Assembly: GCF_900343125.1 (NCBI RefSeq)
Contig: NZ_OPYL01000003.1
Location: 310,001-374,000 of the forward strand
DNA from: Dysgonomonas sp. Marseille-P4361
GTDB lineage: Bacteria > Bacteroidota > Bacteroidia > Bacteroidales > Dysgonomonadaceae
Length of the DNA: 64,000 nt
Direction of reading: 5' to 3'
Shown: one piece after another, positions 42,847-52,551 of the stretch
Numbering within the stretch: position 1 is the first letter of the stretch
Layout of the letters: each line of letters begins with the position of its first letter
Program-made: the position numbers and the translations under genes
Notes under the pieces: model-generated
Told to the model about the DNA's origin: nothing
What the model saw: the letters and a program-made list of their open reading frames with translations, nothing else
The model's database searches: none

Positions 42847-43665
42847 TCAATAGCTTTCGTCTTCGTTTGGGAAGTCCATTGTTTTCACGTCCTTAATATA
42901 CCCTTGTACTGCTTCTGTGATTACAGAATACAGGTCAGCATAGCGGCGTAAGAACTTTGGTGAAAAATCTTTATTAATACCCAACATATCATGCATTACC
43001 AGCACTTGTCCATCAGCATGAGGTCCTGCACCAATACCTATTATCGGAATATTCAACTGTGAAGCTACTTCTTTTGTTAGTTCTGATGGAATTTTTTCTA
43101 ATACAATAGCGAAACATCCTATTTCCTGAAGTAAAAGGGCATCCTTAATCAGCTTCTCAGCCTCATCTTTGTCTTTTGCTCTTACATTATAGGTTCCGTA
43201 TTTATTGATAGACTGCGGCATAAGTCCAAGATGCCCCATCACCGGGATACCTGCATCTATAATCTTTTTTATATCAGATGATATTTCCTCTCCTCCTTCG
43301 ATCTTAATAGCATCGGCTCCTGTCTCTTTCATCATGCGTATAGCCGCTTCAAGCGATTTCAAAGAATCTCCCGACACTGTTCCAAAAGGCATATCTACAA
43401 CAACTAAAGACCTTTTGACAGCATTCATCACCGAACGACCATGATAAATCATTTGATCTAGTGTCATTGGCAAAGTTGTAATATTTCCCACCATGACATT
43501 AGAGGCTGAATCTCCAACTAAAATAATATCCATTCCTGCCTGATCGATGATGGTAGCCATAGAAAAATCATAGGCTGTAAGCATTGATATCTTCTCCCCG
43601 CGTTGCTTCATTTCAATCAAGCGTCGGGTAGTAACTTTGCGTTTATCTTCTGTATATGTTGACAT
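42847..43665 (-). CDS. panB: 3-methyl-2-oxobutanoate hydroxymethyltransferase PanB
   Basis: A 272-residue PanB, the first step of pantothenate synthesis: 5,10-methylenetetrahydrofolate plus 2-oxoisovalerate give ketopantoate. [28 protein letters not shown] (metal-binding Asp) and [20 protein letters not shown] are family motifs. The trailing [14 protein letters not shown] is standard. A -7-like TACCTTTG is at 43696-43703 on the minus strand. panC is not adjacent. Confidence 0.96.
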   Translation of the reverse strand: MSTYTEDKRKVTTRRLIEMKQRGEKISMLTAYDFSMATIIDQAGMDIILVGDSASNVMVGNITTLPMTLDQMIYHGRSVMNAVKRSLVVVDMPFGTVSGDSLKSLEAAIRMMKETGADAIKIEGGEEISSDIKKIIDAGIPVMGHLGLMPQSINKYGTYNVRAKDKDEAEKLIKDALLLQEIGCFAIVLEKIPSELTKEVASQLNIPIIGIGAGPHADGQVLVMHDMLGINKDFSPKFLRRYADLYSVITEAVQGYIKDVKTMDFPNEDESY

Positions 43666-43909
43666 AATATTGCTTTTTTATTAATAAAAACTAAGCAAAG
43701 GTATAAAATAATTATAGGATCAATTCGAAATTATTCTTCTTAATCGTCTTTTATCTTTTAAGAAATAGGAGAAGAATCTTACTCTCAACCACTTTCGAAG
43801 ACTTTTATAAAGATAGCTATTCTGCCTCCTTCGTTCTTATAACATATTTCTACACATCAGTTAAAAGATTATTTATTAATTTTGCAGTCCTAAATAAAAC
43901 ATTTCACCA

Positions 43910-46900
43910 TTGGAATTATCTGCATTACAGGAGATTTTTGAATCTCATAAAAATATTGCGGCTATTGCCGAAAGCCTAACCAAGCATAAAAACATATACG
44001 TTAAGGGGCTACAAGGATCTGCTGGAAGCATGTTTTCAGCTGCTCTATATCACAAAACTAACGATTGTTTTGTGTATGTATTGAATGATCAAGAAAGTGC
44101 GGCTTACTTTTATCACGACCTGACTCAAATATTAGGGAATAAAGAAGTACTGTTCTTCCCTTCTGCCTATAAACGTGCTATAAAATATGGACAAGTTGAT
44201 GCTGCCAGCGAGATACTCAGAACGGAGGTTATGGGTAAAATGCAAACAAACAACAAGCATTTGATCATCGTCACATATCCTGAAGCAATGGCAGAAAAGG
44301 TGGTATCTAAAAGCATATTGGAAAAGAATACTATACACCTGAAAGTGGATGAGGAAGTAGACAGAAACTTCGTTTCCGAGATGCTCGACTCGTTTGGGTT
44401 TGAATATGTTGATTATGTATATGAACCAGGACAATACGCCATAAGGGGTAGTATTCTGGATGTATTCTCTTTTTCTTATGAATTCCCTTATCGTATCGAT
44501 TTCTTCGGAGATGAAGTAAGTACAATACGAACTTTTGATATTGAAACCCAATTATCAAAAGAACGTTTGCAAGAGATACAGATTATTCCGGATATGCAGA
44601 AATCGGATTTGGATCGTGAATCATTTTTTAAACTAATACCTCAAAATACGATTGTAGGGTTTAAGGATTATACATGGGCGAAAGAAAAAGTTGAGGCACT
44701 GTATACCGATTCAACAATCCTCGACAATCCCGAATATGAGCAGGATATACAAAACAAACTAATAACAGTAGAGGAATATACTGAACTCATTGGGCAATTT
44801 ACTCATCTTCACTTTGGCTCTCGGATGCAGGGAGTAGCAGATGCTACAATTGAATTTAAGACAGATATACAACCTCCTTTTCATAAAAACTTTGATCTTA
44901 TCAGCGAAACATTTCATCGCTTTTTAGATCAACACTTCAAGATTTATATCCTTAGCGATAGTAGTAAGCAACATGCACGCCTTCAGTCTATATTCGAAGA
45001 TCGTGAAGATAACATTGAATTTACTCCTGTAGAAAAAACGCTATCGGAAGGTTTCATTGATGAGACGCTTAAAATATGCTGTTTTACCGACCATCAGCTA
45101 TTCGACCGCTACCATAAGTACAATCTGAAATCGGACAGAGTTCGATCAGGTAAATTTGCTTTATCACTTAAAGAACTTCAGCAGTTTCAGATCGGTGATT
45201 ATATTGTACATATAGATCATGGTGTCGGACAATTCGGAGGATTGGTACGCTCAGATATGAATGGTAAAATGCAAGAGTTGATTAAGTTGATATACCTGAA
45301 TAACGATGCTATTTTCGTCTCTCTTCATTCTTTGCATAAAATCTCAAAATACAGAGGAAAAGAGGGAGAGCCTCCCCGAATCAATAAGCTTGGGACGGGA
45401 GCCTGGAACAAGATTAAAGAAAAGACCAAAAGTAAAGTTAAAGATATTGCTCGCGACTTGATACAACTGTATGCAAGACGTAGGCAAGAAGAAGGGTTTC
45501 AATTTTCGCCAGATTCATTCTTACAGCATGAATTAGAGGCCTCTTTTATATACGAAGACACCCCCGATCAGGTTAAGGCAACTGCTGAAGTAAAGCAGGA
45601 TATGGAAGGCATTAAGCCTATGGACAGACTTATATGCGGTGATGTAGGCTTTGGAAAAACAGAAGTTGCTATCCGTTCGGCATTTAAGGCTGTAGCTGAC
45701 AACAAACAGGTAGCAGTATTAGTGCCGACGACTGTACTTGCATACCAGCATTATCAAACTTTTAAAGGCAGATTGAAAAACTTTCCTTGTAGAGTAGAAT
45801 ACATTAGCAGAGCCCGTAGTACAAGTGCAATAAAAGAAGTTCTGAATGATGTAAAAGAAGGAAAGGTAGATGTACTTATAGGTACACACCGTATTATAAG
45901 TAAAGATGTTCAATTTAAAGATCTTGGGTTACTGATTATAGACGAAGAACAAAAGTTTGGTGTTGCAGTAAAAGAGAAACTAAAACAAATGAAATCGAAT
46001 GTGGATACACTAACGATGACAGCCACTCCAATTCCGCGTACATTACAGTTCTCGCTGATGGGTGCGCGAGATTTATCGACAATAACAACTCCTCCACCTA
46101 ACCGATACCCTATACAGACAGAAGTCCACACTTTCGATTCCCAAATTATTAAAGAGGCTATCGAATTTGAGATGAGTAGAAACGGGCAGATTTTCTTTAT
46201 CAATAACCGTATAAAAAACATCTACGAATTAGAAGATCTTATCAAACGAGAAATACCCGATGCTCGTGTGGTGGTTGGTCATGGTCAAATGGATCCTGCA
46301 AAACTGGAGTCTATCATTGTTGATTTTATTAACCACGAATATGACGTCTTACTGGCTACAACCATTGTGGAATCGGGGATAGACATTCCTAATGCAAATA
46401 CAATCATTGTCAACAATGCACAGAACTTCGGACTAAGTGATCTTCACCAACTTAGAGGACGTGTAGGGCGTAGCAACAAAAAGGCTTTTGCTTACCTGCT
46501 TGCTCCACCTCTACATACACTTACTCCTGAGGCTAGAAGAAGATTGCAGGCAATAGAGAATTTCTCCGAACTGGGACATGGGTTTCATATAGCCATGCAG
46601 GATTTGGATATTCGGGGTGCTGGGAATATGCTTGGTGCTGAACAAAGTGGTTTTATCGCAGACCTAGGCTATGAGGTATATCAAAAAATATTAACTGAGG
46701 CTGTCAATGAATTGAAGAACGATGAATTTGCCGATCTCTATCATGCATCAGAAAATGATGAAAAGATTTCCGGTGATAATTTTGTGGATGATGTCCAAAT
46801 AGAAAGTGATTTGGAACTATTATTTCCTGCAACATATATTCCTAACGATTCGGAACGAATAACTCTGTATCGCGAACTGGATAGCATGGAACGAGAAACT

Positions 46901-47236
46901 GATGTTTTAAGTTTCATCGAAAGATTGGAAGATAGATTCGGTAAAATACCACAAGAAGGGCGCGAATTGATTCTGGTTGTACGTCTCCGCTATTTAGCTA
47001 AGTCTCTGGGAATAGAAAAAGTTGTTTTGAAAAGTGGTAGAATGAGCTTATTCTTAATATCAAATATTGAGTCTCCATACTACCAATCAATAGCTTTTGA
47101 CAAGCTATTGAGTTATGTACAAAAGTATCCACGAAATTGCGAATTAAAAGAGAATAATAATCGCCGATCGGTAAGTATAAAGAATGTACCAAACGTGGAA
47201 ACAGCATGTATGATACTTAATGAAATAAAGGAATAA
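43910..47236 (+). CDS. mfd: Transcription-repair coupling factor Mfd
   Basis: A 1108-residue Mfd. The N-terminal part (residues ~1-350) is the degenerate UvrB-like region that recruits UvrA. The RNA-polymerase-interacting domain begins near FQIGDYIVHIDHGVGQFGG. The translocase core has GDVGFGKTEVAIRSAF (Walker A) and IIDEEQKFGV (DEEQ box), then TATPIPRTLQFSLMGARDL, and a C-terminal TRCF domain ends the chain. It removes stalled RNA polymerase at lesions. The start is TTG: an in-frame stop lies 15 bp upstream and no ATG is nearby. A -7-like TAATTTTG at 43877-43884 implies a leader of only about 20 nt. Confidence 0.96.
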   Translation: MELSALQEIFESHKNIAAIAESLTKHKNIYVKGLQGSAGSMFSAALYHKTNDCFVYVLNDQESAAYFYHDLTQILGNKEVLFFPSAYKRAIKYGQVDAASEILRTEVMGKMQTNNKHLIIVTYPEAMAEKVVSKSILEKNTIHLKVDEEVDRNFVSEMLDSFGFEYVDYVYEPGQYAIRGSILDVFSFSYEFPYRIDFFGDEVSTIRTFDIETQLSKERLQEIQIIPDMQKSDLDRESFFKLIPQNTIVGFKDYTWAKEKVEALYTDSTILDNPEYEQDIQNKLITVEEYTELIGQFTHLHFGSRMQGVADATIEFKTDIQPPFHKNFDLISETFHRFLDQHFKIYILSDSSKQHARLQSIFEDREDNIEFTPVEKTLSEGFIDETLKICCFTDHQLFDRYHKYNLKSDRVRSGKFALSLKELQQFQIGDYIVHIDHGVGQFGGLVRSDMNGKMQELIKLIYLNNDAIFVSLHSLHKISKYRGKEGEPPRINKLGTGAWNKIKEKTKSKVKDIARDLIQLYARRRQEEGFQFSPDSFLQHELEASFIYEDTPDQVKATAEVKQDMEGIKPMDRLICGDVGFGKTEVAIRSAFKAVADNKQVAVLVPTTVLAYQHYQTFKGRLKNFPCRVEYISRARSTSAIKEVLNDVKEGKVDVLIGTHRIISKDVQFKDLGLLIIDEEQKFGVAVKEKLKQMKSNVDTLTMTATPIPRTLQFSLMGARDLSTITTPPPNRYPIQTEVHTFDSQIIKEAIEFEMSRNGQIFFINNRIKNIYELEDLIKREIPDARVVVGHGQMDPAKLESIIVDFINHEYDVLLATTIVESGIDIPNANTIIVNNAQNFGLSDLHQLRGRVGRSNKKAFAYLLAPPLHTLTPEARRRLQAIENFSELGHGFHIAMQDLDIRGAGNMLGAEQSGFIADLGYEVYQKILTEAVNELKNDEFADLYHASENDEKISGDNFVDDVQIESDLELLFPATYIPNDSERITLYRELDSMERETDVLSFIERLEDRFGKIPQEGRELILVVRLRYLAKSLGIEKVVLKSGRMSLFLISNIESPYYQSIAFDKLLSYVQKYPRNCELKENNNRRSVSIKNVPNVETACMILNEIKE

Positions 47237-47270
47237 GATTTAATCTTTACATATTAATTACTATAGCAAA

Positions 47271-47308
47271 ACAGAAAAGGCTGCAATCTTAGATTGCAGC
47301 CTTTTCTG
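47271..47308. terminator. Bidirectional terminator between mfd and mscS-like gene
   Basis: CAGAAAAGGCTGCAATCT pairs perfectly with AGATTGCAGCCTTTTCTG around TA, an 18-bp stem between convergent genes. Confidence 0.85.
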
Positions 47309-47323
47309 TTTTGAAACTTTTAT

Positions 47324-48634
47324 TTATTGCTTAGGAAATTCTTTCATATACACATCAAAGATATCTGTACCAGAAGACTCTTCATAAATAGTTAGTCCAA
47401 AGAATGGAACAACACTGATTAGATGATTCACTATTTCTGATAAAATCACTTCATATTCTGCCCAAATAGTCGTATTCGTAAATGTATATATCTCAATAGG
47501 CAAGCCCTGAGAAGTCGGAGCCAATTGTCTTACCAACAAAGTCAAGCTTTTATCAATCTTAGGATGATGCTTCAAGAAGTAAATACCATATTGCAAAAAC
47601 AGATCACAATTCGTTATACTGAACATATTGAAAGGTGCTGCACCATTTGATAGTTTATTCAGTTCTGCATATTCTTTTTCTTTATCTGCAATATAGCCTT
47701 TCAGACTATCCATTTGTTTATATTTTTCCAACTCCTCTTCAGGTATTGGGCGAATTGTCTGATACTTTATATTTATGGCACGCTTAAAACGTCTGCCACC
47801 CGCATCTTTCATACCTCTCCAGTTTTGGAATGAATCAGATATAAGAGAATACGTCGGGATAGTAGTTATCGTTTTATCAAAGTTTCGAATCTTAACGGTC
47901 GTCAGGTTTATTTCCATAACATCACCATCTGCCCCATACTTATTCATTGTTATCCAGTCTCCTATTTGTACCATATTATTAGCACTCACTTGGATACTTC
48001 CCACAAACCCTTTTATCGAATCTTGGAAAACAAGCATCAAGACTGCTGATATTGCACCCAATCCGGCAAAGAAAGCCGTAGCCGATTTACCAGTCAGAAT
48101 GGTATATATTACAACAGCTCCGCAAATGAAGAAAATTATATAAATAACCTGAATGTAACTCTTCAATGGTTTATTGTGGAATGCAGGCTTTTCTTCCAAT
48201 ACATTTGCCAGAGATTTAACAACAGCCATAATAGTCCATATAACAATAAAGACCATGCATATTTCAGCCAACTTAATCAAAGGAGAAATAAAGGCTGGAA
48301 AATCGCCAAAAACGACAGGGATAGAAGCTTTTATGAATGAATAAGGAATGACTAACGCCAAATAGTGCGGTAGTCTATTGTTAATAAGATAATCCAAGAA
48401 CGAAAGCTTTGTTATCTTATGTGCTTTCTTCAAAATATATGAGAGTGCAAATCTTGTTATATATTGCAACACATACACAATTATGACAACCAATGCCACT
48501 AATACAAAGAACTTCGTGTAATTTATCCACTCCTCAGAAATACCAAAACTGGAAAGCATTTTTTGCATCCATTCCGAAACTACTGATGTTAAAGGATCTT
48601 TTTCTATTACAGGATCTTTAGCCAAATCTACCAT
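47324..48634 (-). CDS. MscS-family mechanosensitive ion channel
   Basis: A 436-residue protein with about five membrane helices (residues ~25-200), then the MscS core: AFFAGLGAISAVLMLVFQDS forms the pore-lining helix, and VQIGDWITMNKYGADGDVMEINL is the beta-domain signature. A larger C-terminal cytoplasmic domain follows. The size and layout fit the YbdG/YnaI-like medium-length group. It opens under membrane tension to release solutes. It starts 5 bp after a small lipoprotein gene, so the two share a transcript. Confidence 0.92.
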   Translation of the reverse strand: MVDLAKDPVIEKDPLTSVVSEWMQKMLSSFGISEEWINYTKFFVLVALVVIIVYVLQYITRFALSYILKKAHKITKLSFLDYLINNRLPHYLALVIPYSFIKASIPVVFGDFPAFISPLIKLAEICMVFIVIWTIMAVVKSLANVLEEKPAFHNKPLKSYIQVIYIIFFICGAVVIYTILTGKSATAFFAGLGAISAVLMLVFQDSIKGFVGSIQVSANNMVQIGDWITMNKYGADGDVMEINLTTVKIRNFDKTITTIPTYSLISDSFQNWRGMKDAGGRRFKRAINIKYQTIRPIPEEELEKYKQMDSLKGYIADKEKEYAELNKLSNGAAPFNMFSITNCDLFLQYGIYFLKHHPKIDKSLTLLVRQLAPTSQGLPIEIYTFTNTTIWAEYEVILSEIVNHLISVVPFFGLTIYEESSGTDIFDVYMKEFPKQ

Positions 48635-48639
48635 ACTTT

Positions 48640-48990
48640 TTATTTTTCTTTATTACCTATTCTTATAAATGTTTTACTCTTATTGAAATAACAATCTAAA
48701 GTATCGTCAATATTGAATATTCGCTGACTATTATAATATGCCCATGTACCTCTTACATACACTTTACATAAATAAATCTCATTCTCTTCTTCTCTCTCAT
48801 CTTCCGGTATTTCATCATACGAAAGAGCCTTTATATACGATATATTAGTAACAGTACCTTCCTCAACATCTTTATATTTGAAGTGTTGCTTTACAGATGC
48901 CCCCATTTTTTCTAAATCATTCCCATAAAAAGTACAAGATTCCAATAGAACTGAGGCCATAAAAACTAGTAAGAATGAATACTTTTTCAT
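48640..48990 (-). CDS. Small lipoprotein of unknown function, upstream of mscS
   Basis: A 116-residue protein with a lipoprotein signal (MKKYSFLLVFMASVLLESC, C19). The mature part is charged and has no motif I recognise; LCKVYVRGTWAYYNSQRIFN and DTLDCYFNKSKTFIRIG look like beta strands. It is joined to the MscS-type channel gene by a 5-bp gap and has a clear promoter, so co-expression is strongly suggested. Function unknown. Confidence 0.72.
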   Translation of the reverse strand: MKKYSFLLVFMASVLLESCTFYGNDLEKMGASVKQHFKYKDVEEGTVTNISYIKALSYDEIPEDEREEENEIYLCKVYVRGTWAYYNSQRIFNIDDTLDCYFNKSKTFIRIGNKEK

Positions 48991-49013
48991 AAGTTACAAT
49001 TTTTTAGAATATT

Positions 49014-49045
49014 CAAAAATAATGATTCTATTACTTTTTAACAAA
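49014..49045 (-). promoter_or_regulatory. Promoter of the lipoprotein-mscS operon
   Basis: Minus-strand TTTG (plus 49042-49045), a 20-bp spacer and TATTTTTG (plus 49014-49021), 24 bp before the start codon. Confidence 0.6.
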
Positions 49046-49162
49046 TAAGGACGACTATTGTCTCTCAATATTCTCTTAAAAAATCATTAATTTCCACTTT
49101 TCTTGATTTCATTTTGATGCTTTTTGTTACTTTAGCTTCTAGAACAGACAAGCAATTACAAA

Positions 49163-49564
49163 ATGAATAGCGACAGTAAAAATAAATTTTCAATAGTTGA
49201 AAGACTTCGCTCTTTTAAATATGCCATCAACGGTCTGAAGATACTTTTCAAAAAAGAACATAATGCACGCATTCATTTGGTAATATCTTTACTCGTCGTT
49301 ATTTCTGGTTTTGTTTTCAATATAAGCAATATAGAGTGGCTTGCCATATTAATACTCATCGGATTCGTTATATCCTTAGAAGCAATAAATTCAGCCATCG
49401 AAACTCTTTCCGATTTTGTATCACCACACAAGAACAATATGATAAAAGCGGTAAAAGATTTATCTGCAGGGGCAGTTCTAATAGCCTCTATCATAGCCGT
49501 TATCTGCGGATGTATTATTTTTCTTCCCAAAATCTGTGATTTTTTCACTACTTTGGTAGACTAA
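49163..49564 (+). CDS. dgkA: Diacylglycerol/undecaprenol kinase (DgkA family)
   Basis: A 133-residue integral membrane kinase. The family block ISLEAINSAIETLSDFVSPH carries the catalytic Glu and metal-binding Glu/Asp residues. Three hydrophobic helices are visible (residues ~38-52, 56-74 and 98-122). The N-terminal RLRSFKYAINGLKILFKKEHN is a typical amphipathic start. Members phosphorylate diacylglycerol or, in Gram-positives, undecaprenol. Which lipid is used here is not decided. It stands alone. Confidence 0.9.
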   Translation: MNSDSKNKFSIVERLRSFKYAINGLKILFKKEHNARIHLVISLLVVISGFVFNISNIEWLAILILIGFVISLEAINSAIETLSDFVSPHKNNMIKAVKDLSAGAVLIASIIAVICGCIIFLPKICDFFTTLVD

Positions 49565-49621
49565 TATGATTATTCGATTTACTTAACAACAATAATGTTT
49601 TATTAATTAAATATTTTCACA

Positions 49622-52432
49622 ATGAGGAAATCAATTATCCTAACAGCTTTATTACTACTTACCGGTATAATAAACGCTCAGGCTCCACAACCTCTACCGA
49701 TCGACCCTAAAGTCAGATTTGGAACCTTAGAGAATGGACTTACATACTACATCAGACAAAATGCTTATCCCGAAAATCGCGCCGATTTTTACATCGCTCA
49801 GAAAGTAGGTTCAATGCAAGAAGAAGATAACCAAGCAGGCTTAGCTCACTTTCTTGAACACATGGCTTTCAATGGAACGAAAAACTTCCCGGGCAAAAAA
49901 ACAATGCTAAACTATCTGGAAACAATTGGTGTTAAATTCGGAGCAAATGTAAATGCCTATACATCATTTGACGAAACAGTATACAATCTTAGCAATGTTC
50001 CTTTGGTTAGAGAAACTGTTATTGATTCTTGTTTGTTGGTTCTTCACGATTGGTCTAGCCTTATAGCTTTAGAGAACGAACAAATAGACGAAGAACGCCT
50101 TGTTATAAAAGAAGAATGGCGTACTCGCAATAATGCTCAGACGCGTATATGGGACAAACAGCTACCAGTTATATTTGCAGGAAGTAAATATGCCGACAGA
50201 ATGCCAATTGGCAAGATGGAAGTAGTAGAACATTTCCCTTATCAGGTATTAAAAGACTACTACCACAAATGGTACAGACCCGATTTACAAGGTATAATCA
50301 TTGTAGGAGATGTTGACGTAGACCAGATTGAAGCAAAGATTAAAACAATGTTTGCAGACGTTCCTAAACCTACAGATCCTGCAGAGCGAGTATATTTCCC
50401 TGTACCTGATAACGAAGAACCTATTGTTTCTATTGTAACAGATCCAGAGACTACAAATACACGTGTTACAGTTTATATGAAACATGATATTCTCCCTGAT
50501 GAATTAAAGAAAACGCAAGCAGAATTAATGATCAATATAGTAAAAGGTCTAGCTACAACAATGCTTTCGGATCGTTTGAATGAGATTTCTCAGAAAGCTG
50601 ATGCTCCTTTTGCTGCATCTATAATATACGACGGTGATTTTTTTGTTTCTAAAACAAAAGATGCTTGGACATCAATAGCTATAAGCAAGGAAGGTAAAAT
50701 CACCGAAACATTTGCTACACTTATAAGAGAAAATGAACGTGCGAAGAAATTCGGTTTCACCGACTCTGAAGTAGAAAGAGCAAAAGCCAATCTGTTGAAA
50801 AACTATGAAAATATGTATAACAACAGAAACAAAGAACTAAATGACAGATATGTACAAGAATACGTTCGTAGCTTCGTCGATAATGAGGGAATACCCGGAG
50901 TAGAATTCGAATATGAATTTGTGAAACAAATAGCTCCGGTGATCAATGCTCAAATGATCAATGCTATGCTTCAGCAAATGAACATCATTAATGATAAAAA
51001 TGTAGCTATTACGATTACAGGTCCTGAAAAAGAAGGTTTAAAATACCCAACGGAAGAAGAAATACTAAGCACATTTAAGGCTGTAGTAGCGGAAGATATT
51101 ACTGCATATGAAGAGACTGTATCAAACGAACCTCTAATTACAGAATTACCAAAAGCCGGATCTGTGGTAAAAGTAGATACTGACACTAAACTAGATGCTA
51201 CTATATGGACTTTATCGAATGGGATCAAAGTAGTAATCAAGAAAACTGATTACAAAGATGACCAAATATTAATGTCATCTATCGCTTACGGTGGTACTTC
51301 TATCGTTCCTGATGCTGACTATCACAATGCAAGCATGACTTCTATGGTTCCATATGTAGGCGGTATTGGCAACTTCAGTGCAACTGATCTTAAGAAAGTT
51401 CTTGCCGGAAAATCAGCGAGTGTAAATGCATCTATCGGAACATATACACAAGGATTCCATGGGTCTTCTACAATAAAAGACATTGAGACTCTATTACAAC
51501 TTACTTACTTGCACTTTACAGCACCAAGAAAAGATGTTGAGGCATATACAAGCATCATGGATATGATTAAGAATCAACTTAAGAACTTAAGCTCTGATCC
51601 TGATTTTATCATGGGAGAAAAACGCAAACAAGTAGCTTACGGAGATAACATCCGCATGAAGGAAATGACTCTTGAAGATGCAGAAAAACTGGATTATGAT
51701 CGCATAATTGAGATTTACAAAGAATTGTACGCTAATCCTGGAACATTCACTTTCACTTTCGTAGGTACTGTGGACGAATCAGCTTTAAAACCTCTTGTTG
51801 AGCAATACATAGCATCTCTTCCTACTGGGGACAAAAATGCGAGCTACAAGGATATCAATCTAAACATCAAGAAAGGTAAGATTGTAGAAGTATTTGAACA
51901 AGAAATGAAAACTCCTAAAACTACTGCATACGAACTATATAGCGGAAAATTAGATCGCACTTTGAAAAATCAGATTGCGGTATCTGCTCTCAAACAAATA
52001 CTTGATATTGTTTATGTTCGTACAGTCAGAGAAGAAGCCGGAGGAACATACGGTGTAGGAGTGGGTGCATCAATAAGCAGAATTCCGGAAGGACAAACCA
52101 TGCTACAAATGCAATTTGACACAGACCCTGAAAGAGTATCTACTATCACTCCTATCATCGATCGTGAGGTGAGAAATATTGCAGAAAATGGTCCAGAGGA
52201 AGAAGATTTCCAAAAAGTGAGAGAATATATGCTTAAGAAATTCCAAGAAGATGAAAAGACTAATAATTACTGGTTAGGAACTTTAGTCTCTAATTCATTC
52301 TATGGAGAAGATACGCATAGCGACTATTACAATACGGTTAAAAATCTGACAGGAAAAGATATACAAGCTCTGACAAAAGAACTTTTATCTCAAGGTAATT
52401 TTATCGAAGTTATCATGAATCCTAAGAAATAA
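49622..52432 (+). CDS. Secreted M16-family zinc metallopeptidase
   Basis: A 936-residue tandem M16 peptidase with a signal peptide (MRKSIILTALLLLTGIINA). The inverted zinc motif HFLEH is at residues 76-80, and the downstream Glu lies in the NEQIDEERLVIKEEWRTR segment. The second half is the non-catalytic partner domain and holds the usual REEAGGTYGVGVGASISR substrate-binding motif. It is probably periplasmic and degrades peptides. It is monocistronic, with a hairpin after it. All catalytic residues are present. Confidence 0.93.
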   Translation: MRKSIILTALLLLTGIINAQAPQPLPIDPKVRFGTLENGLTYYIRQNAYPENRADFYIAQKVGSMQEEDNQAGLAHFLEHMAFNGTKNFPGKKTMLNYLETIGVKFGANVNAYTSFDETVYNLSNVPLVRETVIDSCLLVLHDWSSLIALENEQIDEERLVIKEEWRTRNNAQTRIWDKQLPVIFAGSKYADRMPIGKMEVVEHFPYQVLKDYYHKWYRPDLQGIIIVGDVDVDQIEAKIKTMFADVPKPTDPAERVYFPVPDNEEPIVSIVTDPETTNTRVTVYMKHDILPDELKKTQAELMINIVKGLATTMLSDRLNEISQKADAPFAASIIYDGDFFVSKTKDAWTSIAISKEGKITETFATLIRENERAKKFGFTDSEVERAKANLLKNYENMYNNRNKELNDRYVQEYVRSFVDNEGIPGVEFEYEFVKQIAPVINAQMINAMLQQMNIINDKNVAITITGPEKEGLKYPTEEEILSTFKAVVAEDITAYEETVSNEPLITELPKAGSVVKVDTDTKLDATIWTLSNGIKVVIKKTDYKDDQILMSSIAYGGTSIVPDADYHNASMTSMVPYVGGIGNFSATDLKKVLAGKSASVNASIGTYTQGFHGSSTIKDIETLLQLTYLHFTAPRKDVEAYTSIMDMIKNQLKNLSSDPDFIMGEKRKQVAYGDNIRMKEMTLEDAEKLDYDRIIEIYKELYANPGTFTFTFVGTVDESALKPLVEQYIASLPTGDKNASYKDINLNIKKGKIVEVFEQEMKTPKTTAYELYSGKLDRTLKNQIAVSALKQILDIVYVRTVREEAGGTYGVGVGASISRIPEGQTMLQMQFDTDPERVSTITPIIDREVRNIAENGPEEEDFQKVREYMLKKFQEDEKTNNYWLGTLVSNSFYGEDTHSDYYNTVKNLTGKDIQALTKELLSQGNFIEVIMNPKK

Positions 52433-52451
52433 AAAATAACATTTTTTCAGT

Positions 52452-52486
52452 AAAAGGGGTGTATAATTGTTTTATACACCCCTTTC
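52452..52486 (+). terminator. Terminator after the M16 peptidase gene
   Basis: AAAGGGGTGTATAA pairs with TTATACACCCCTTT around TTGTT and runs into T-rich sequence. Confidence 0.8.
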
Positions 52487-52551
52487 TGTATTCAAATTAT
52501 ATCATTCTATTTTGTATCTTTACGCCCTTACTCAGTTAAGAGACAAGCAGT

